Assembly: GCA_007026445.1 (NCBI GenBank)
Contig: VDMD01000021.1
Location: 124,001 to 188,000 of the forward strand
Reading direction: 5' to 3'
Origin: Schizophyllum amplum
Lineage: Eukaryota; Basidiomycota; Agaricomycetes; Agaricales; Schizophyllaceae
DNA length: 64,000 nucleotides
Numbering within the stretch: the first letter of the stretch is position 1; each line of letters begins with the position of its first letter. Position numbers and translations under genes: made by a program. This document shows positions 34,776-47,400 of the stretch, piece after piece. The notes below the pieces were generated by a model. The model had not been told where the DNA came from. It made no database searches and saw nothing but the letters and a program-made list of their open reading frames with translations.

Positions 34776-37217
34776 ATGCCACAGAGGAGCACCTCTGAGC
34801 TATGTGACACTCGATACTCCATTGCTTCGCACCTCCCTCTAGGCGACAACAAGGAAGAGCGCTCGTCCCCCAACGCGGATTCCTCTTCGATGAAACTCGG
34901 CCGCCAAGATGGCTGGAACCGCAATCATCGATCTCACTCAAGCCCGACATTGAGCGCCAGTGTGCTGCAAGGGAATGACGATCAGCGGCAACTCGAGACG
35001 ACCATCTTTGCACATGTGCATCGTTCCCCTCATCGTCACTCTCCATCCCAGGACACTGCCGCCTTAGTAGAGTTCTCACGGCAGACAAACAAGGAAGACT
35101 CGAGCCATCCTTACGCGGCCACACGCAGCTATCGACGGCCCTCCTATAGCGGTCTCGCTCGCGAACTGGACAGCTATCCTGCCATGTCACATACAGCCGG
35201 ACGACCTGGAATCCAGGACGACGCTGACGAAACTCCTCGCCCTATTCTGTCATGCCACAGCTCGTCGTCCTCGCCGGGCGACGTCGAATATCGCGACGCC
35301 GACAGTATCTGTCAGTCAGCCGACACGAAATGTACTCCAACGAGCTCTCATGACTTGCGCGACTCTGGTGACTTCTCTTGGAATGCCTCACACGAGCATA
35401 CTCGTCAATTCACCTTCGGGATCCCCCCTTCGTGGACGGATAACAGCATGCACATTCTCTCCTCCTCTACGCCGCCCAAAGAATCATCTAGCTCATTCCC
35501 GAAGGATATGATGGGTATCTCCGCAGAGGCGCATGCGTCCGATACAGCAAGCGATCTCGACCTTGAGCCGATCAGCGAACTCGAGGCTTCCAGGGAGGTT
35601 TTCGATCTGTTCCACCCTGTTGAGGAGGCCTCCGACGCGCAGGATGACGCTCAGTCGTCTCTGCAGGACCGAGAGCGATCTTTTCAGCAATCGTTCTTGC
35701 TACTTGTTGACGACGAAGACTGCAGCGACACCGATGAAGTCTCGGAAGATAGAAATCACGTCGACGAGAATCAAGACTCTCGCAATGCACACGCGGTCCT
35801 TCAGCAGCTCCTCGCCGTCGTGGATTTTCCATCGATCGCTTCGGATTCTAAGCCTCGTCAGCGATGCAATTCGATCTCTTCTGAGAACTCCGACGCGCTC
35901 TCCCTGGTCATCTCCGCGCTGCCAAGTACGGCCTCCTTATATCCTGGGACTCCGTCATGGCTGTCAGCTGGTCATCACAATGTAGCTGGCGGCGGGCTTT
36001 TCCCACAGAATCTGGGCGGCGAACACGACAACGAGCGGGGCATCGGCGTCGCAGACGCTGGCGACGACATTTTCGACGAGGAAGACTGGGCTGTTGCATT
36101 GGCATCGTCACCTATACGAGGAGATGAGCCAGCGACATCGGGGGTCATCAACTTGAACGAGGCAGAGCAAGATGCCGCGGTCGACGACGCGCAGAGCATC
36201 AAAGGAAACGATTCTCCGTCGTCCGACGGTGCATCAGCCTTCGTGTCACCAATGCCCAGCTCCGTCGCGCTTTTCCAGGGCATCTGGGGAACACAATCGG
36301 CCGACCCGATAGATGTGTCACTTTCCAGGCCAGCGCCTACCACGCCACCTCGCGCAGGCAAAGAGCTCGACGAAGATTTGCAGTTCATCCTCGCCTGCCG
36401 CATGGTTGCCGCTTCGACTGCGCCACCTCCTATCCCTCCACGGCATCCCGCACGACCTCGAAGCGGACCTCTGGGCAACGCCGCTCCTTCAACGGATCAG
36501 GTAGTACGCCAAGGCACCTTACAGCGTCACAGATCCGCCAATGAGGCGCTTCTATCCCCCGGTCTGTTCGTCGGAGCGACGCCTAGGCGCACGCTGTCGA
36601 CAACTCTTCCCCGTTGTGCTCAAGGACCGCTTCCCCAAAGAATCGGGTCTGTAACGTACGCAAACGAACCGAACTCAAGTAGACGTGCTCGTGCGGTGTC
36701 TGCGCCCTGCAGGGATGCGCGTCCTATACGCCCACTACCGTCTAGGGGCGCAAGGACAGTCGGTCGAGCCCAAGCGTCGACAATGGCGGCGGTCACAACT
36801 GGCCAGCCTGCTTCGGCACCGTGGACGGTTGACGAGCATATCACGCTTGCGCTCCTGCAACGCAGCGAGCGGGACGAGCGTCTTCGGCTCTCTACCTCGA
36901 CGGCAGGCGTTTCGTGCAGTCATCGATCGACTGCGCAGCGAGCCAGGTCCAGCATACCACACATGTGGTCGAGCACGCTACGCGCAAAGACCGCCGTATC
37001 CCCTACACTAGGCCGCGTGTCATCGTTTGTCCTTGAAGAGACATCAAAGGAGGAAGAAGCAGAACATGTCGGGATGCCGCACGCAGCGTTCTGCGGCTAT
37101 CGCGTCATGAAGTTTAGAGGGTGTTCCTCTTCGATCAGGCCGGTGGCGCGCAAAGAAGGACGAGGCCTGACGTGGAGGGCATTCTGCAGCAGCTTACAGA
37201 AGCTCAATAGGCGCTAG
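34776..37217 (+). CDS. Ser-rich disordered orphan protein
   Basis: An uninterrupted frame of 813 codons, the longest in the left half of the window. I do not recognise it. The product is rich in Ser, Asp and Pro with no transmembrane or globular domain visible; stretches such as DDEDCSDTDEVSEDRN and DDIFDEEDWAVALASSP are acidic. A compact segment near 36600-36900 (VDEHITLALLQRSERDERL) may be a short helix. Its length without stops supports coding. The 3' end is uncertain: another frame reads VFLFDQAGGAQRRTRPDVEG, ILQQLTEAQ at 37112-37210, so a late intron could change the C-terminus. Likely a regulatory or scaffold protein of fungi (inference only). Confidence 0.6.
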   Translation: MPQRSTSELCDTRYSIASHLPLGDNKEERSSPNADSSSMKLGRQDGWNRNHRSHSSPTLSASVLQGNDDQRQLETTIFAHVHRSPHRHSPSQDTAALVEFSRQTNKEDSSHPYAATRSYRRPSYSGLARELDSYPAMSHTAGRPGIQDDADETPRPILSCHSSSSSPGDVEYRDADSICQSADTKCTPTSSHDLRDSGDFSWNASHEHTRQFTFGIPPSWTDNSMHILSSSTPPKESSSSFPKDMMGISAEAHASDTASDLDLEPISELEASREVFDLFHPVEEASDAQDDAQSSLQDRERSFQQSFLLLVDDEDCSDTDEVSEDRNHVDENQDSRNAHAVLQQLLAVVDFPSIASDSKPRQRCNSISSENSDALSLVISALPSTASLYPGTPSWLSAGHHNVAGGGLFPQNLGGEHDNERGIGVADAGDDIFDEEDWAVALASSPIRGDEPATSGVINLNEAEQDAAVDDAQSIKGNDSPSSDGASAFVSPMPSSVALFQGIWGTQSADPIDVSLSRPAPTTPPRAGKELDEDLQFILACRMVAASTAPPPIPPRHPARPRSGPLGNAAPSTDQVVRQGTLQRHRSANEALLSPGLFVGATPRRTLSTTLPRCAQGPLPQRIGSVTYANEPNSSRRARAVSAPCRDARPIRPLPSRGARTVGRAQASTMAAVTTGQPASAPWTVDEHITLALLQRSERDERLRLSTSTAGVSCSHRSTAQRARSSIPHMWSSTLRAKTAVSPTLGRVSSFVLEETSKEEEAEHVGMPHAAFCGYRVMKFRGCSSSIRPVARKEGRGLTWRAFCSSLQKLNRR

Positions 37218-37384
37218 ACGCGTACCTACAGTATCTGGGCGCGCTAGGCGCTCATGCTAAGTAGTGTAATTCGTGTTAACAAATCTATCATGGCTGCTCG
37301 AGTTGGAAGTCATTTTCTTTTTGCGATTGCGATCAAGCATCTGCTGCAGTGCCTTCTCGAACGAACATGACATCGGCGCGTAGA

Positions 37385-39507
37385 CTATATCGCCTCGCCA
37401 ACACTGTCCCGCCTCCCCCACCCCAGTGCATCTCCCCAACACCGCCACATGCGTTCGACGACGCGGAGCTTCTCCGCACGACCGAGCTCGGGGTCCTCCA
37501 GATCGTCGACGTCCTCGAGGAAGCCCTCGCGGACCCGCGAGCCACGAAGCAGGCAGCGCTCGCCATAGCCGCGCAGATGTGTAAGGGACAACAACAGCAG
37601 GCCTGAGGTACGCGCGGAGAGCTCGTGGGCGACGAGGAGGCGTTCGATGCGCCTGGATGTTGCGGTCAGACATGGTTGACGGGAAAGGGTCAATTTCGTT
37701 GAACGTACCGCATGACGAACCAGGCCTGAACGCGCTCGCTGCGCGAGCCGCCGGCACGGTAGTAGCGGCCACCACGGCGTGCGCTGCTGTAGAGGCGCGA
37801 GGTGGCGCCGCCGAGGAGGTATACGACAAGCAAGGCGGGTGCCACGCCGACGAATGCGAAGGTAAGCTCTTGGGACTTGAGCAGGCGGTCAATGCCAGAA
37901 AGAGCTTGGTCGATGTCCACCTGGAGTCATGGTAAATTTGCACATCTCCCTCTGCAGCTTGTTTGATATCTGACCTTGGCCTTTGCACTTGCACGAAGAC
38001 GTTGCGAAGGAGCGAACCGGCTAGCACCGAGCGCAGGGGTCGGCGTATGTCCTCCTCGTACATCTCCATGACGGGCGTGAGGTCTCCGACGCGGACTTGT
38101 GCGGAGAGGTTGTCTAGCTGGGCTTGGGTGTAGGAGAGCTTGTCCCGGGCAAGCGCGAGCGTCATGCGCTCCAGCGACTGACATACGCGTCAATCTTCAA
38201 CCCATGAGTACAGAAAAAGACGCACCTCGATATCCGCTTCTACAGCCTCCTTGTGTACCAGCATGCCACCGCCCTCACCGCCCGTGCGCACGGTCCGGAC
38301 CACGTCCTTTATAGGCTCGATGAGGTACCCAATAAGGAATCCGCGTGCCGTCTCCCTCGCATCGCGCAGCATCTCCACCAACGCGTCGCGCGAGCGCCAC
38401 GCATACCCGCCTGCCGCCAGAGGCGGGTGGGCCACGGCGAACACGGGCCACATCCGCGTCCAATAGCCCAGGCGAAGCAGTCCGAGCTCCTGCACCCGCG
38501 CACGATGCGCCGCAGCCTGCGCGGGTAACACCCCCGTGCACAGCGCCGTGAGCTCTGGAAGCAAGGCGCTGCTCCCGATGCGTGCTTGCGCTTGGCTGGG
38601 GTCGCCCATGCGCTGGACGAGCGCAGCGAGCTCCTGCTCGGAGGGTGCGTCGCGCAGTTCGGCGCGCAAGCTTGCGAGATGGCCGAGTGTTTCGGCGCGC
38701 TCGTCGCGTAGCCGCGCCAATTCCCCACGCTTGAAGCGGCACTCCTGCGTGCGAGGATGTGCGGGGCGGTTATGAGGGTCGCTAGCGCGCGGAGGGGGGC
38801 CGTCGCAGCGAGGATGGGGTCTCTAGTCGGTGGAGGGAAGACGTGCGCGAGGGTGAGGGAGAGCGGGCGTGCTTGGTGGTGGAGGTGTGGAAAGGCTGCG
38901 GCGAGGAGGGAGGCGGGGTGCAGTGCGCGTGCTTCGCGGGCCAGGAGGGTGCGGACAGAGGTCAGGGTGGCAGGTAGGTTCTCTGCACGTAGGGCGTCTA
39001 ATATGGTGGAGAGAACGCGTGACAGGCGAGCGGGGAGAGCTGGGTGGGATGTCAGAGCGCAGGCATGAAGCGGAGCAGAGGCAACTCACTCTGCAAGAGA
39101 TACAACGAGACGCCACTCTTTGACCGCGCAACATCCGCCCACCACTCCGAGTCCTCCTCTGCCTGCGAAGCCTGTGCGAGATGCGCTTCCATTGTCTCCG
39201 CGTACAGCTCGACGACGAGCCGGTGCACGACTGCTTTGCGGATAGCTTGGTCCTCGTCATCGGTAGCAACAACAATCGTGGTTTCTCCATCTCCCTCTAG
39301 ACGTGTAAGCGCCTCCAGCTGTTCCTTCAACGCCTCCAGCGACCGCGGTTTACTATCCAAGGCGCCTAGGATCTCCCTCAGCGCGCGCTTCCTTGGCGTC
39401 TCTCTGGTCGCAACAGCAACCGAATATTCGCGCTTCTCTTCGCCCGGTGTCGTCGGCCGGCTAACTGTGAGCGGGTGCACATAGTGGTCGATGAATTGGG
39501 TCGACAT
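37385..39507 (-). CDS. NCA2: NCA2-family mitochondrial protein
   Basis: Family named from yeast NCA2, needed with NCA3 for mitochondrial expression of ATP synthase subunits 6 and 8. The N-terminus is MSTQFIDHYVHPLTVSRPT. Conserved parts: ECRFKRGELARLRDERAETL, ETARGFLIGYLIEPIKDVV, LSYTQAQLDNLSAQVRVGDL, MEMYEEDIRRPLRSVLAGSL, a hydrophobic segment FAFVGVAPALLVVYLLGG, and the signature end LLLLSLTHLRGYGERC with FLEDVDDLEDPELG and VVERMWRCWG. Introns are short (one near 39045-39093). One frame step near 38746, between ILAR and ECRFKRG, needs a one-base correction. The stop TAG is at 37385-37387. It is expected in a mitochondrial membrane. Confidence 0.88.
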
Positions 39508-39554
39508 GGAGGTGGGGGGAAGGGGAGGAGGAAAGCAGGCCTAGGGTTGCCAAT

Positions 39555-39571
39555 ACGCGTGACGTCACGAG
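39555..39571 (-). promoter_or_regulatory. MluI cell-cycle box fused to a full CRE palindrome
   Basis: ACGCGTGACGTCACGAG, 48 bp upstream of the NCA2 ATG. ACGCGT (39555-39560) is the MluI cell-cycle box bound by MBF-type regulators and TGACGTCA (39560-39567) is the perfect site for bZIP ATF/CREB factors; they share one base. Nearly the same 17 bp occur upstream of FEN1. Confidence 0.55.
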
Positions 39572-39785
39572 CGCTTATGGGTATAGCAGATCGCTCCCTC
39601 TCTGAGTCTCCACTGGCAGTGATCAGAAGGTCTTAGGATATCTATTGCAACAGATGGACAGCTTGAATTGTACAGCAGTATGCTCGTTCTGCATCGGTCG
39701 GTCAGCGGGCGGTGAAGGTGCTCTGCACGACCAGATCACTCCAGCTCTTCGGATACTCCCTCACGTCTAAGTCCCTCTGTCCTGC

Positions 39786-40602
39786 TCAGAACATCGAGCC
39801 CTCGGGCGGTTGGGGGAGCTTCCTGTTGTTCAGTGACGCCATTTCCCTGATGATGTCATGGTCAGTGTCAGGAAAGGTGGCGATCGAAGGAGGCGCGGGG
39901 TGCTAGACTTGGCGGTGATGGATAAGAAGGATGCTGACCTCCGTATCTCGACCAGGACGCTCTCGATGCTGCAGCTGCGGTTCCAGTGGCTGAGGACCGG
40001 AAGTCTGTGCGCATCGACGGTGCCATCGACCTGTACATGCATTCAGCTTGTCTACTTCGGATGGGTGGACAGTACGCGATGGATGTGGAATGAATATGCG
40101 GGAAGGATGAGACGTGCTGTGAGCAGATTTGCACGCACCTGGTTGACGAAGGGCAGGTTGACCTTGCTGAGGAACTGCACTTGGGGCGGCTTATTCGGGT
40201 ACTCCTCCCCGCAGGTGATCTTGAGCGAGTAGATGCGGTTCTCGTGAACAGTCTATTCAGCGTAGGACGGAGTATCAGTATCATGAATATGAGGCCATGC
40301 ATGCAAGACGTACGTGCCCGGGCCCGATGATCGTGCCGTTCCACTTGCTCATCATCATATCGTCACCGTCCTCGAGGCCGTACGAGCACGAGCCGTCGCC
40401 AATGCCCTTCTCGCCCTTCTCAAGCTCCTCTAGTAGCCGGAAGTTGCGCGGGACTGAGAGGTCGGTGCCATGAATGCCATGTAACGGGCATGGAACGGTA
40501 CATATGCAAGGTGGGCAGACGCAAAGGTGGGCACGCGATAGATGACATGCAAGATGAGCAAGACGCAGGCGATGGATCTGGATGGGACGCACTTTGGGCC
40601 AT
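39786..40602 (-). CDS. MMS2: Ubiquitin E2 variant MMS2
   Basis: Catalytically inactive E2-like partner of Ubc13; together they build K63-linked ubiquitin chains on PCNA for error-free damage tolerance. A 10-nt first exon (40593-40602) joins across a 139-bp intron to give [20 protein letters not shown], then [40 protein letters not shown] and [52 protein letters not shown] and the end [10 protein letters not shown]. No active-site cysteine is seen in the region where E2 enzymes carry it, as expected of the family. The start exon is tiny and should be checked by RNA. The gene diverges from midasin. Confidence 0.93.
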
Positions 40603-41470
40603 CTTGGAGTATATGACAGGTGAAGGGTGCAGTGGGGCTGGGTGTATGCGGGATCTATGGAAATCGTCGGAGGCAAGTGAGCATGCTGGTGGTCAACAAA
40701 GACACGAGCACGACGCACCGGCAGCGGAAGGGTTTCGATCAAAGACGGATTCGTCTTGCGGGTAATTCCTTGACAGCACGTTCGACTACTTAAGAAGGAG
40801 CCGGTCAGTATGATCGAGGGGATGTACTGCCCAGCGTCACGCACTGAGCGCAGTGGGCGGGAGGCCACAAACGGAGATTGGAGGCAGAAGCTAGGTGTTG
40901 CGAGAGGAATTAGAGGAGGCAAGGCTCCCAGGAGACAAAGACTTGACGATGAGGGCAGATGCGAAGCCGGAGCTCGAGCAGGCTGTTCCCGACAATGACG
41001 AGTGGCGCGTGGTAGAGGAGGGCGTGCCGAATTGGGAAGTCACGCTCGACTTCCTATTGTTCTCCACTCGCCCCGTACTTATACACAAATCAATGCCATT
41101 GCCAGCGAGATCATGACTCCTCGACGCAAAGATAGTGTCATAAGAGGGCTGAACAAGCTGTCCTGCCTAGCACGCTGGCTTAATAGTTCTTGACGCGCTG
41201 ACAAGATGGACAGATCTGGGCGCGCCGTGTCGTCGACGTCCGTTAGTGCATGACAATGGGATCTCGGACGAATGATAGATACGACTATATCCTTTAGGGA
41301 GCGAAATCGACCAAACTTCCGAGCTCAATCCCTCAAGCAAAGACGCTTCTCCAAGTTCAACCATGCTAGCACGTGCGACGGACCTAAGACGGAATTTCCA
41401 AACGAGGCAACTGAAAAATACAATGTCGATCAAAGCGCTGCTTTTCGCATTCCCTCCTCCCCTCATCATC
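40603..41470. other. Divergent promoter region of MMS2 and MDN1
   Basis: No gene recognised. The midasin frame is open back to another ATG at 41363, so part of this stretch could be coding if that start is used. Confidence 0.5.
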
Positions 41471-44400
41471 ATGGCGCGCAGGGACCCGCTGGCGTTCAAC
41501 GTCAGGCGGCAGACACAAAACTTACTCGAAGCTCTGCCAGAGCTCTCGCCTTGCGCAATCGAAATTCGCGCAACGCGCTCGCACTCCGAGTTATTCGACG
41601 CGCTCTCCAGATGGCTATCCGCCCCAGCCCTCACTTGGCGCATCGCGACAAATTTCCGCCCGATTCTGGTTGATCTATGCGCGCGGTGGCTGCAGGCCGC
41701 ACAAATCACCGAGGAGCAGCTCGCAGCTCTCTGTTTCCTCGTCGAAATCCACGAAGAGCTCTTTCCGTGCGTTTTTAGCTTGTTCGGCTCCCCGATATCC
41801 AGCCTAACACACCATTCAGCGTCCTGCAAAGGATAATACAAACAAAACGCTTCGAGCATGGTCCGCTCAGCGACATCGGCGGCGCGGACCGCGCCCGCCT
41901 ACACCGCCTGCTGCTTGCGTACTACCGCATTCTGCAGATCAACCGCGAGCTGCCGGGGTTGCAGCGGTGGTCACTCAGCCCGCTCTCCAAGTTGATGTGG
42001 AGCGATGGGGTCGATAACGGTGCTCGGCTGCTTGCCATTCGGTGCTACGCACTGCAAAGCGGGATGGGCGAAGCGGAGCGGGAGCGCATTGAAGTGCAGA
42101 TCTTCGGCGAAGTGGGTGGTCCGGACTGCCCAGTTGAGAGTGGGGTCGACGTGCAGGGGAACGTGACCTACTTGGATGGATGGCTTTTGCCTTTGGACGA
42201 ACTGCGTCGAGTACAAGATGCGCGCAACGGGATGGTGGCCGCACCGTGCGATTATTTCGAGGGCAATGAAGACCCTGCCATTGAGGAGAGCGTGCTTTGG
42301 TGAGCCATATCTTTCTGGAACGCTAAGCATTACTCATCACGCTCTCAGCCCGTATGTCGCGAATGTCAACGGCATCTTGCTCGTCAAGGACGCGGGTGCT
42401 TCACCTGCATCACCCCTCATAGCAACTGATTCTGCAAAGACGGCGCTGCGGGACATCGCCTCCTGCATGTCGTTGCGTCTACCTATCCTTCTCACGTCGC
42501 CGCCATCGTCAGGCAAGACGACTCTCCTCAAGCACCTGGCGGGCATTCTTCACCCGACCTCACCGAATCAGATCGTCACTGTTCAGCTTGCGGACACATC
42601 CCTCGACGCTCGCGCACTCCTGGGATCTCACGTATCATCACCCACACGTCCGGGGTCGTTCGAATGGCGCGACGGTGCTCTAGTCCGTGCTATGCGCGCC
42701 GGCCGCTGGGTCGTTCTCGAAGATGTCGATCGCGCGAGCGCGGAAGTGCTCGGTGTCCTCCGGCCCCTCGTGGAGTCCTTGCGAGTAGAAAAGTGGATCG
42801 GTGGTCGCGCACGTATCACGGTGCCCGGACGCGGAGAGGTTATGGCGCACGACGCGTTCTCGCTCTTTGCCACACGCTCCGTGCGCGGCTCTGCCGCTGA
42901 AGCGACCTTCCTAGGCGCACACAAGTGGGCGGAGGTTGTCGTACCCCCGCCCACGGCCAGCGAGGTGTACGATATCGTGGAAACGCGCTATCCCAGACTA
43001 CGCGGCCCTGCGGCAGCTGCGTTTGTTGCGTTGTGGGACGCGGTGCGCGCACTGGGTCCTGCGGCGTCTGCGCGTGATGTCGGCATGCGCGAGCTAGAGA
43101 AACTATGCAGACGCGTCGAGCGGCTGCTACCTCGTTCATACGAACCTGGTATGGACATGGAGGTCGACAACGCAAACCTTACAACGCTCTTCCCGAATCC
43201 GGCCTTCCGGGAGGACGTCTATCTGGAGGCGCACGACGTGTTCTTCGGCGCGGGCGCGACAACGGCGGCGGCTCGCGCGCAGACAGAGGCGATCGCAGTC
43301 CTCATCGCGGAGCATCTGGGTATTGACGCGGAGCGCCGGGAGTGGGTGCTGAAGGGCCGCGTGCCGGACTTCGAGGTGGAGAAGGATGTGAATGGAGAGG
43401 CGGTGGGCGTGAGGGCTGGGCGGACGTATCTGTCTGCCCGGGCGAAGGAGCACAAGGCGGATCTGACCCCAAGGCGCCCCTTTGCGATGCATCGACCGGC
43501 AGTGACGTTGGCTGCGCGGCTGGCGACGGCGGTGGCGCTCGCGGAGCCGCTGCTGCTTACGGGAGAGACGGGCACGGGAAAGACCAGTGTGGTGACGCAT
43601 TTGGCGTCCTTGTTGAGACGTCCTTTGGTGAGTGGATGCACCTAGCCTGGCAAGGAGCCCTTGCTGATTTCGTCGTAGGTGACCCTGAACTTGTCCCACC
43701 AAACCGAATCTGCGGACCTCATTGGCGGATTCAGGCCCGTCGATGCACGGATACCGGGCTCCGCATTGCAGGAACGGTTCATCGACCTGTTCGGGGCGAC
43801 GTTCAGTCGGAAGAAGAACGAGAAGTTCGAGACGGAGGTGCGCAAGGCCGTTGCGGAGGGCCGATGGAAGCGTGCGGCTGGGCTCTGGCGGGAGAGTGTA
43901 AGGCTCGCGAGGGACCGGATACGAAAGCGGCGCGAGGAGGAAGCCCAGGCGAGGTGCGTGTATCTGCTATCATATGCTGAGTGGGTCTCGCTGACGCCCA
44001 TATGAAGCAGGGATGCAGACGACACACCTCGGAAGCGACGTAAGGTGGAGAAGGCACCGGAGGAGATATGGGCTCAATTCGAGCGCGATGTGTGCGATTT
44101 CGAGGCGCAGCATGTGCAGGGCAATGGGAAGTTTGCCTTTGACTTCGTAGAGGGGCCGTTGGTGAAGGCGCTGCGTGCGGGTGACTGGTATGTGCACGAT
44201 CCAGCCCATATACCTGCCGTTCTGACCTGTGTCTTAGGGTACTCCTCGACGAGATCAACCTGGCGTCTCCGGAGACGCTGGAGTGCGTATCCAGCATACT
44301 GCAAGATGCGACGGGGTCCATCACCTTGACCGAGCAAGGGGCCTTGGAGCCGGTGCCTCGACACCCAGACTTCCGATTGTTCGCGTGCATGAACCCCGCA

Positions 44401-47400
44401 ACTGATGTCGGCAAAAAGGACCTCCCACCGCATATACGCTCGCGGTTCACCGAGATTGACGTCCCACCCCCCGATACGGACCGCGACACGCTGCTGTCGA
44501 TCATCGAGAAGTACATTGGTGCTGCCGCAGTCGCGGACAAGCCCGCCATCATGCACGTTGCGGACTTCTACCTTGCCGTTCGCCAGCTAGCGGAGGAGCG
44601 ACGTATCGCGGACGGCAGCAACAGGCGCCCGAACTACAGCATGCGAACGCTCGCCAGAGCATTGATGTTTGCGGCGGACGCGGCACCAGCGTACGGTTTG
44701 CGGCGGGCTTTATGGGAGGGTTGTATCATGGCCTTCACGATGGTGTTGGATGGAGAAAGCGCCGACCTGGTCACTACAGCTGCGCGCACACATATCTTGG
44801 CAGGCGTGCGCAATGTCAAGTCGCTCCTCAACCGGGAGCCCGTTCCTCCTTCCACCGGTGAACACCTCAAGTTTGGGCCGTTCTATTTGGAGACGGGGCC
44901 GCTTCCCATCGACGGGTGCATGGACTACGTGATGACGCCCTCGGTGGAAGCGAAGCTCATTGCGTTGGCTCGTATCGTGACGACGCGTCGCTTCCCAGTT
45001 CTCATCGAAGGCCCGACATCCAGTGGCAAGACGAGCGCGGTCGAGTATCTCGCGCGGCGGACCGGTCATTGCTTCGTGCGCATCAACAATCACGAGCACA
45101 CAGACATCCAGGAGTACCTCGGCTCGTACGTCTCTGACCCAGCAACCGGCAAGCTGGCGTTCCGTGACGGCCTCCTCGTTCGGGCCCTTCGCCGCGGTGA
45201 CTGGATCGTCCTCGACGAGCTCAACTTGGCACCGACCGACGTTCTCGAAGCTCTCAATCGTCTACTCGACGATAACCGCGAGCTCATCATCCCCGAGACT
45301 GCCGAGGTTGTCCGCCCGCATCCGCACTTCATGCTCTTCGCGACGCAGAATCCGGCTGGCTTGTACGGTGGCCGTAAGGCGCTATCACGAGCTTTGCGCA
45401 GCCGTTTCCTGGAAGCCCACTTCGCGGACGTGCCACGAGCGGAACTGGCAGAGATTCTGTGCCAGCGGGCTGCGATCGCGCCGTCGTATGCCGAGAAGAT
45501 TGTAGCGGTGTTTCGGGAGCTGCAGGCCAGGCGTGGAGCAGGGAGAGTCTTTGAAAGTCGCGAAGGCTTTGCGACACTGCGTGACTTGTTCCGCTGGGCT
45601 GGACGAGGCGCCGTGGGCTATCAGGCGCTCGCGGAGGACGGGTACATGCTGCTGGCCGAGCGTGCGCGTCGAGAAGACGACCGCACCGTTGTAAGGAAGT
45701 CATTCAGGACGTCATGCGCGTCAAGATCGATGAGGATGCCCTGTATGACTTCGACGCCCCCGGACGAGACATGCGGGAGTTCCTTGGTGCACTATCCCGA
45801 ATGACCCCAATCTGGTATGGACGCGTGCAATGCGGCGCCTCTTCGTCTTGACCGCACGGGGACTACGCTTCAACGAGCCGGTGCTCCTCGTGGGCGAAAC
45901 GGGAGCGGGCAAGACATCAGTTTGTCAAATTTTCGCTGGCGCCACTGGGCAGGAGCTGTGTGGGGTGTCTTGTCATCAGAACACCGAGACGGCTGATCTC
46001 ATTGGTGGGCTACGCCCTGTACGCAATCGTCATGCTTTGGAGGCGTCCATCATGGAGGATGCACGACCCGTCTTATCCGAAGCGGGTGTCCGGGAGTCGT
46101 ACGCCAGTATGAACGCTCTCCATGCAGCCCTTGCGATGATCGTGAAGTCCGCGGAAGCGGCCTTGACTCAGCGTGCGCGGGAGCTCATCTTGCGTATCAC
46201 TACCGCGAAGGCTATCTTCGAGTGGCGCGACGGACCGCTCGTGGAATCGATGAAACGCGGTGATGTCTTTCTACTGGACGAGATCTCTCTCGCGGACGAC
46301 TCCGTTCTCGAGCGACTCAACAGTGTGCTGGAGCCCTCGCGCACCATGGTCCTCGCCGAACGTGGCGGCGACGCGCTTGATCATTCGACTGTCATCGCCT
46401 CTGATGCCTTAAGTTGGTCGCGACGATGAACCCGGGTGGCGACTACGGCAAGAAGGAACTGTCCCCCGCTCTTCGCAATCGCTTCACAGAGATATGGGTT
46501 CCTCCTGTCGACGATCCGTGTGATTTGGAATTGATCGTGGACCGGCTGTGGAGACACGAGGAGCTAAAGGCGTGGACGAAGCCTCTGCTGGCGTTTGCGG
46601 AAGACCTATGCAGTCGTGTAGGTGATCGTACTCTTATCAGCCTGCGTGATATCTTGGTAGGTCTCCTTTCTTCGTTCCGTCCACTTTGTCTCATTGTGTT
46701 CGCAGGCATGGGTGAACTTCTCGAACGCTGTCATGGACCTTGGGAGTCACAACGCCTTGCCCTCAGCGCAAATCTTTGTACGTTGACGCATCTTCGGCTG
46801 TCGTATAATCAGCTGATCCGGGTTTAGCATCACGCCGCGAGAATGACATTCCTCGACGGGCTCAGTGCACTTCCACAACTGGGCGCCTACTCCCGGCACT
46901 CACTTGCTGAGCTCAAAGCCGGAGCTATCGCAACATTGGATCAGCTCGCACCGCTCAACGGGGAAGACATGATCGCGCCTGCGTACGATCCTTCGCAATA
47001 TGTCCAAATAGGCTCCTTCGCCATTCGTCGAGGTTTCAAAGCCACGTCGTCGCAGGCCTTCAATTTACGTGCGCCTACGACTCAAGACAACGCGATGCGG
47101 GTTGTACGAGCTTGCCAGCTTCCCAAACCCATTCTGCTGGAGGGCAGTCCGGGTGTCGGCAAGACAAGTCTCATCTCTGCTCTCGCAGACGTGGCCGGTC
47201 ATCACCTCTGTCGTATCAACCTCTCCGACCAAACGGATCTCATCGATCTTTTTGGGTCGGATCTGCCAGTCGAAGGAGGCACCGCGGGAGAGTTCGCTTG
47301 GAAGGATGCCGAGTTCTTGAAAGCCCTCCAGGAAGGTCATTGGGTGCTACTCGACGAGATGAATCTGGCACCGCAAGCCGTTCTAGAGGGACTCAACGCC

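Noticed and set aside
37257..38165. 302-codon frame across the 3' part of NCA2
   Set aside because: It runs through introns and switches away from conserved NCA2 sequence; the spliced model ending at 37385 fits better.
40281..40922. 213-codon frame reading through the MMS2 second exon
   Set aside because: The upstream half is the 139-bp intron and promoter; only the PRNFRLLEE part is coding.
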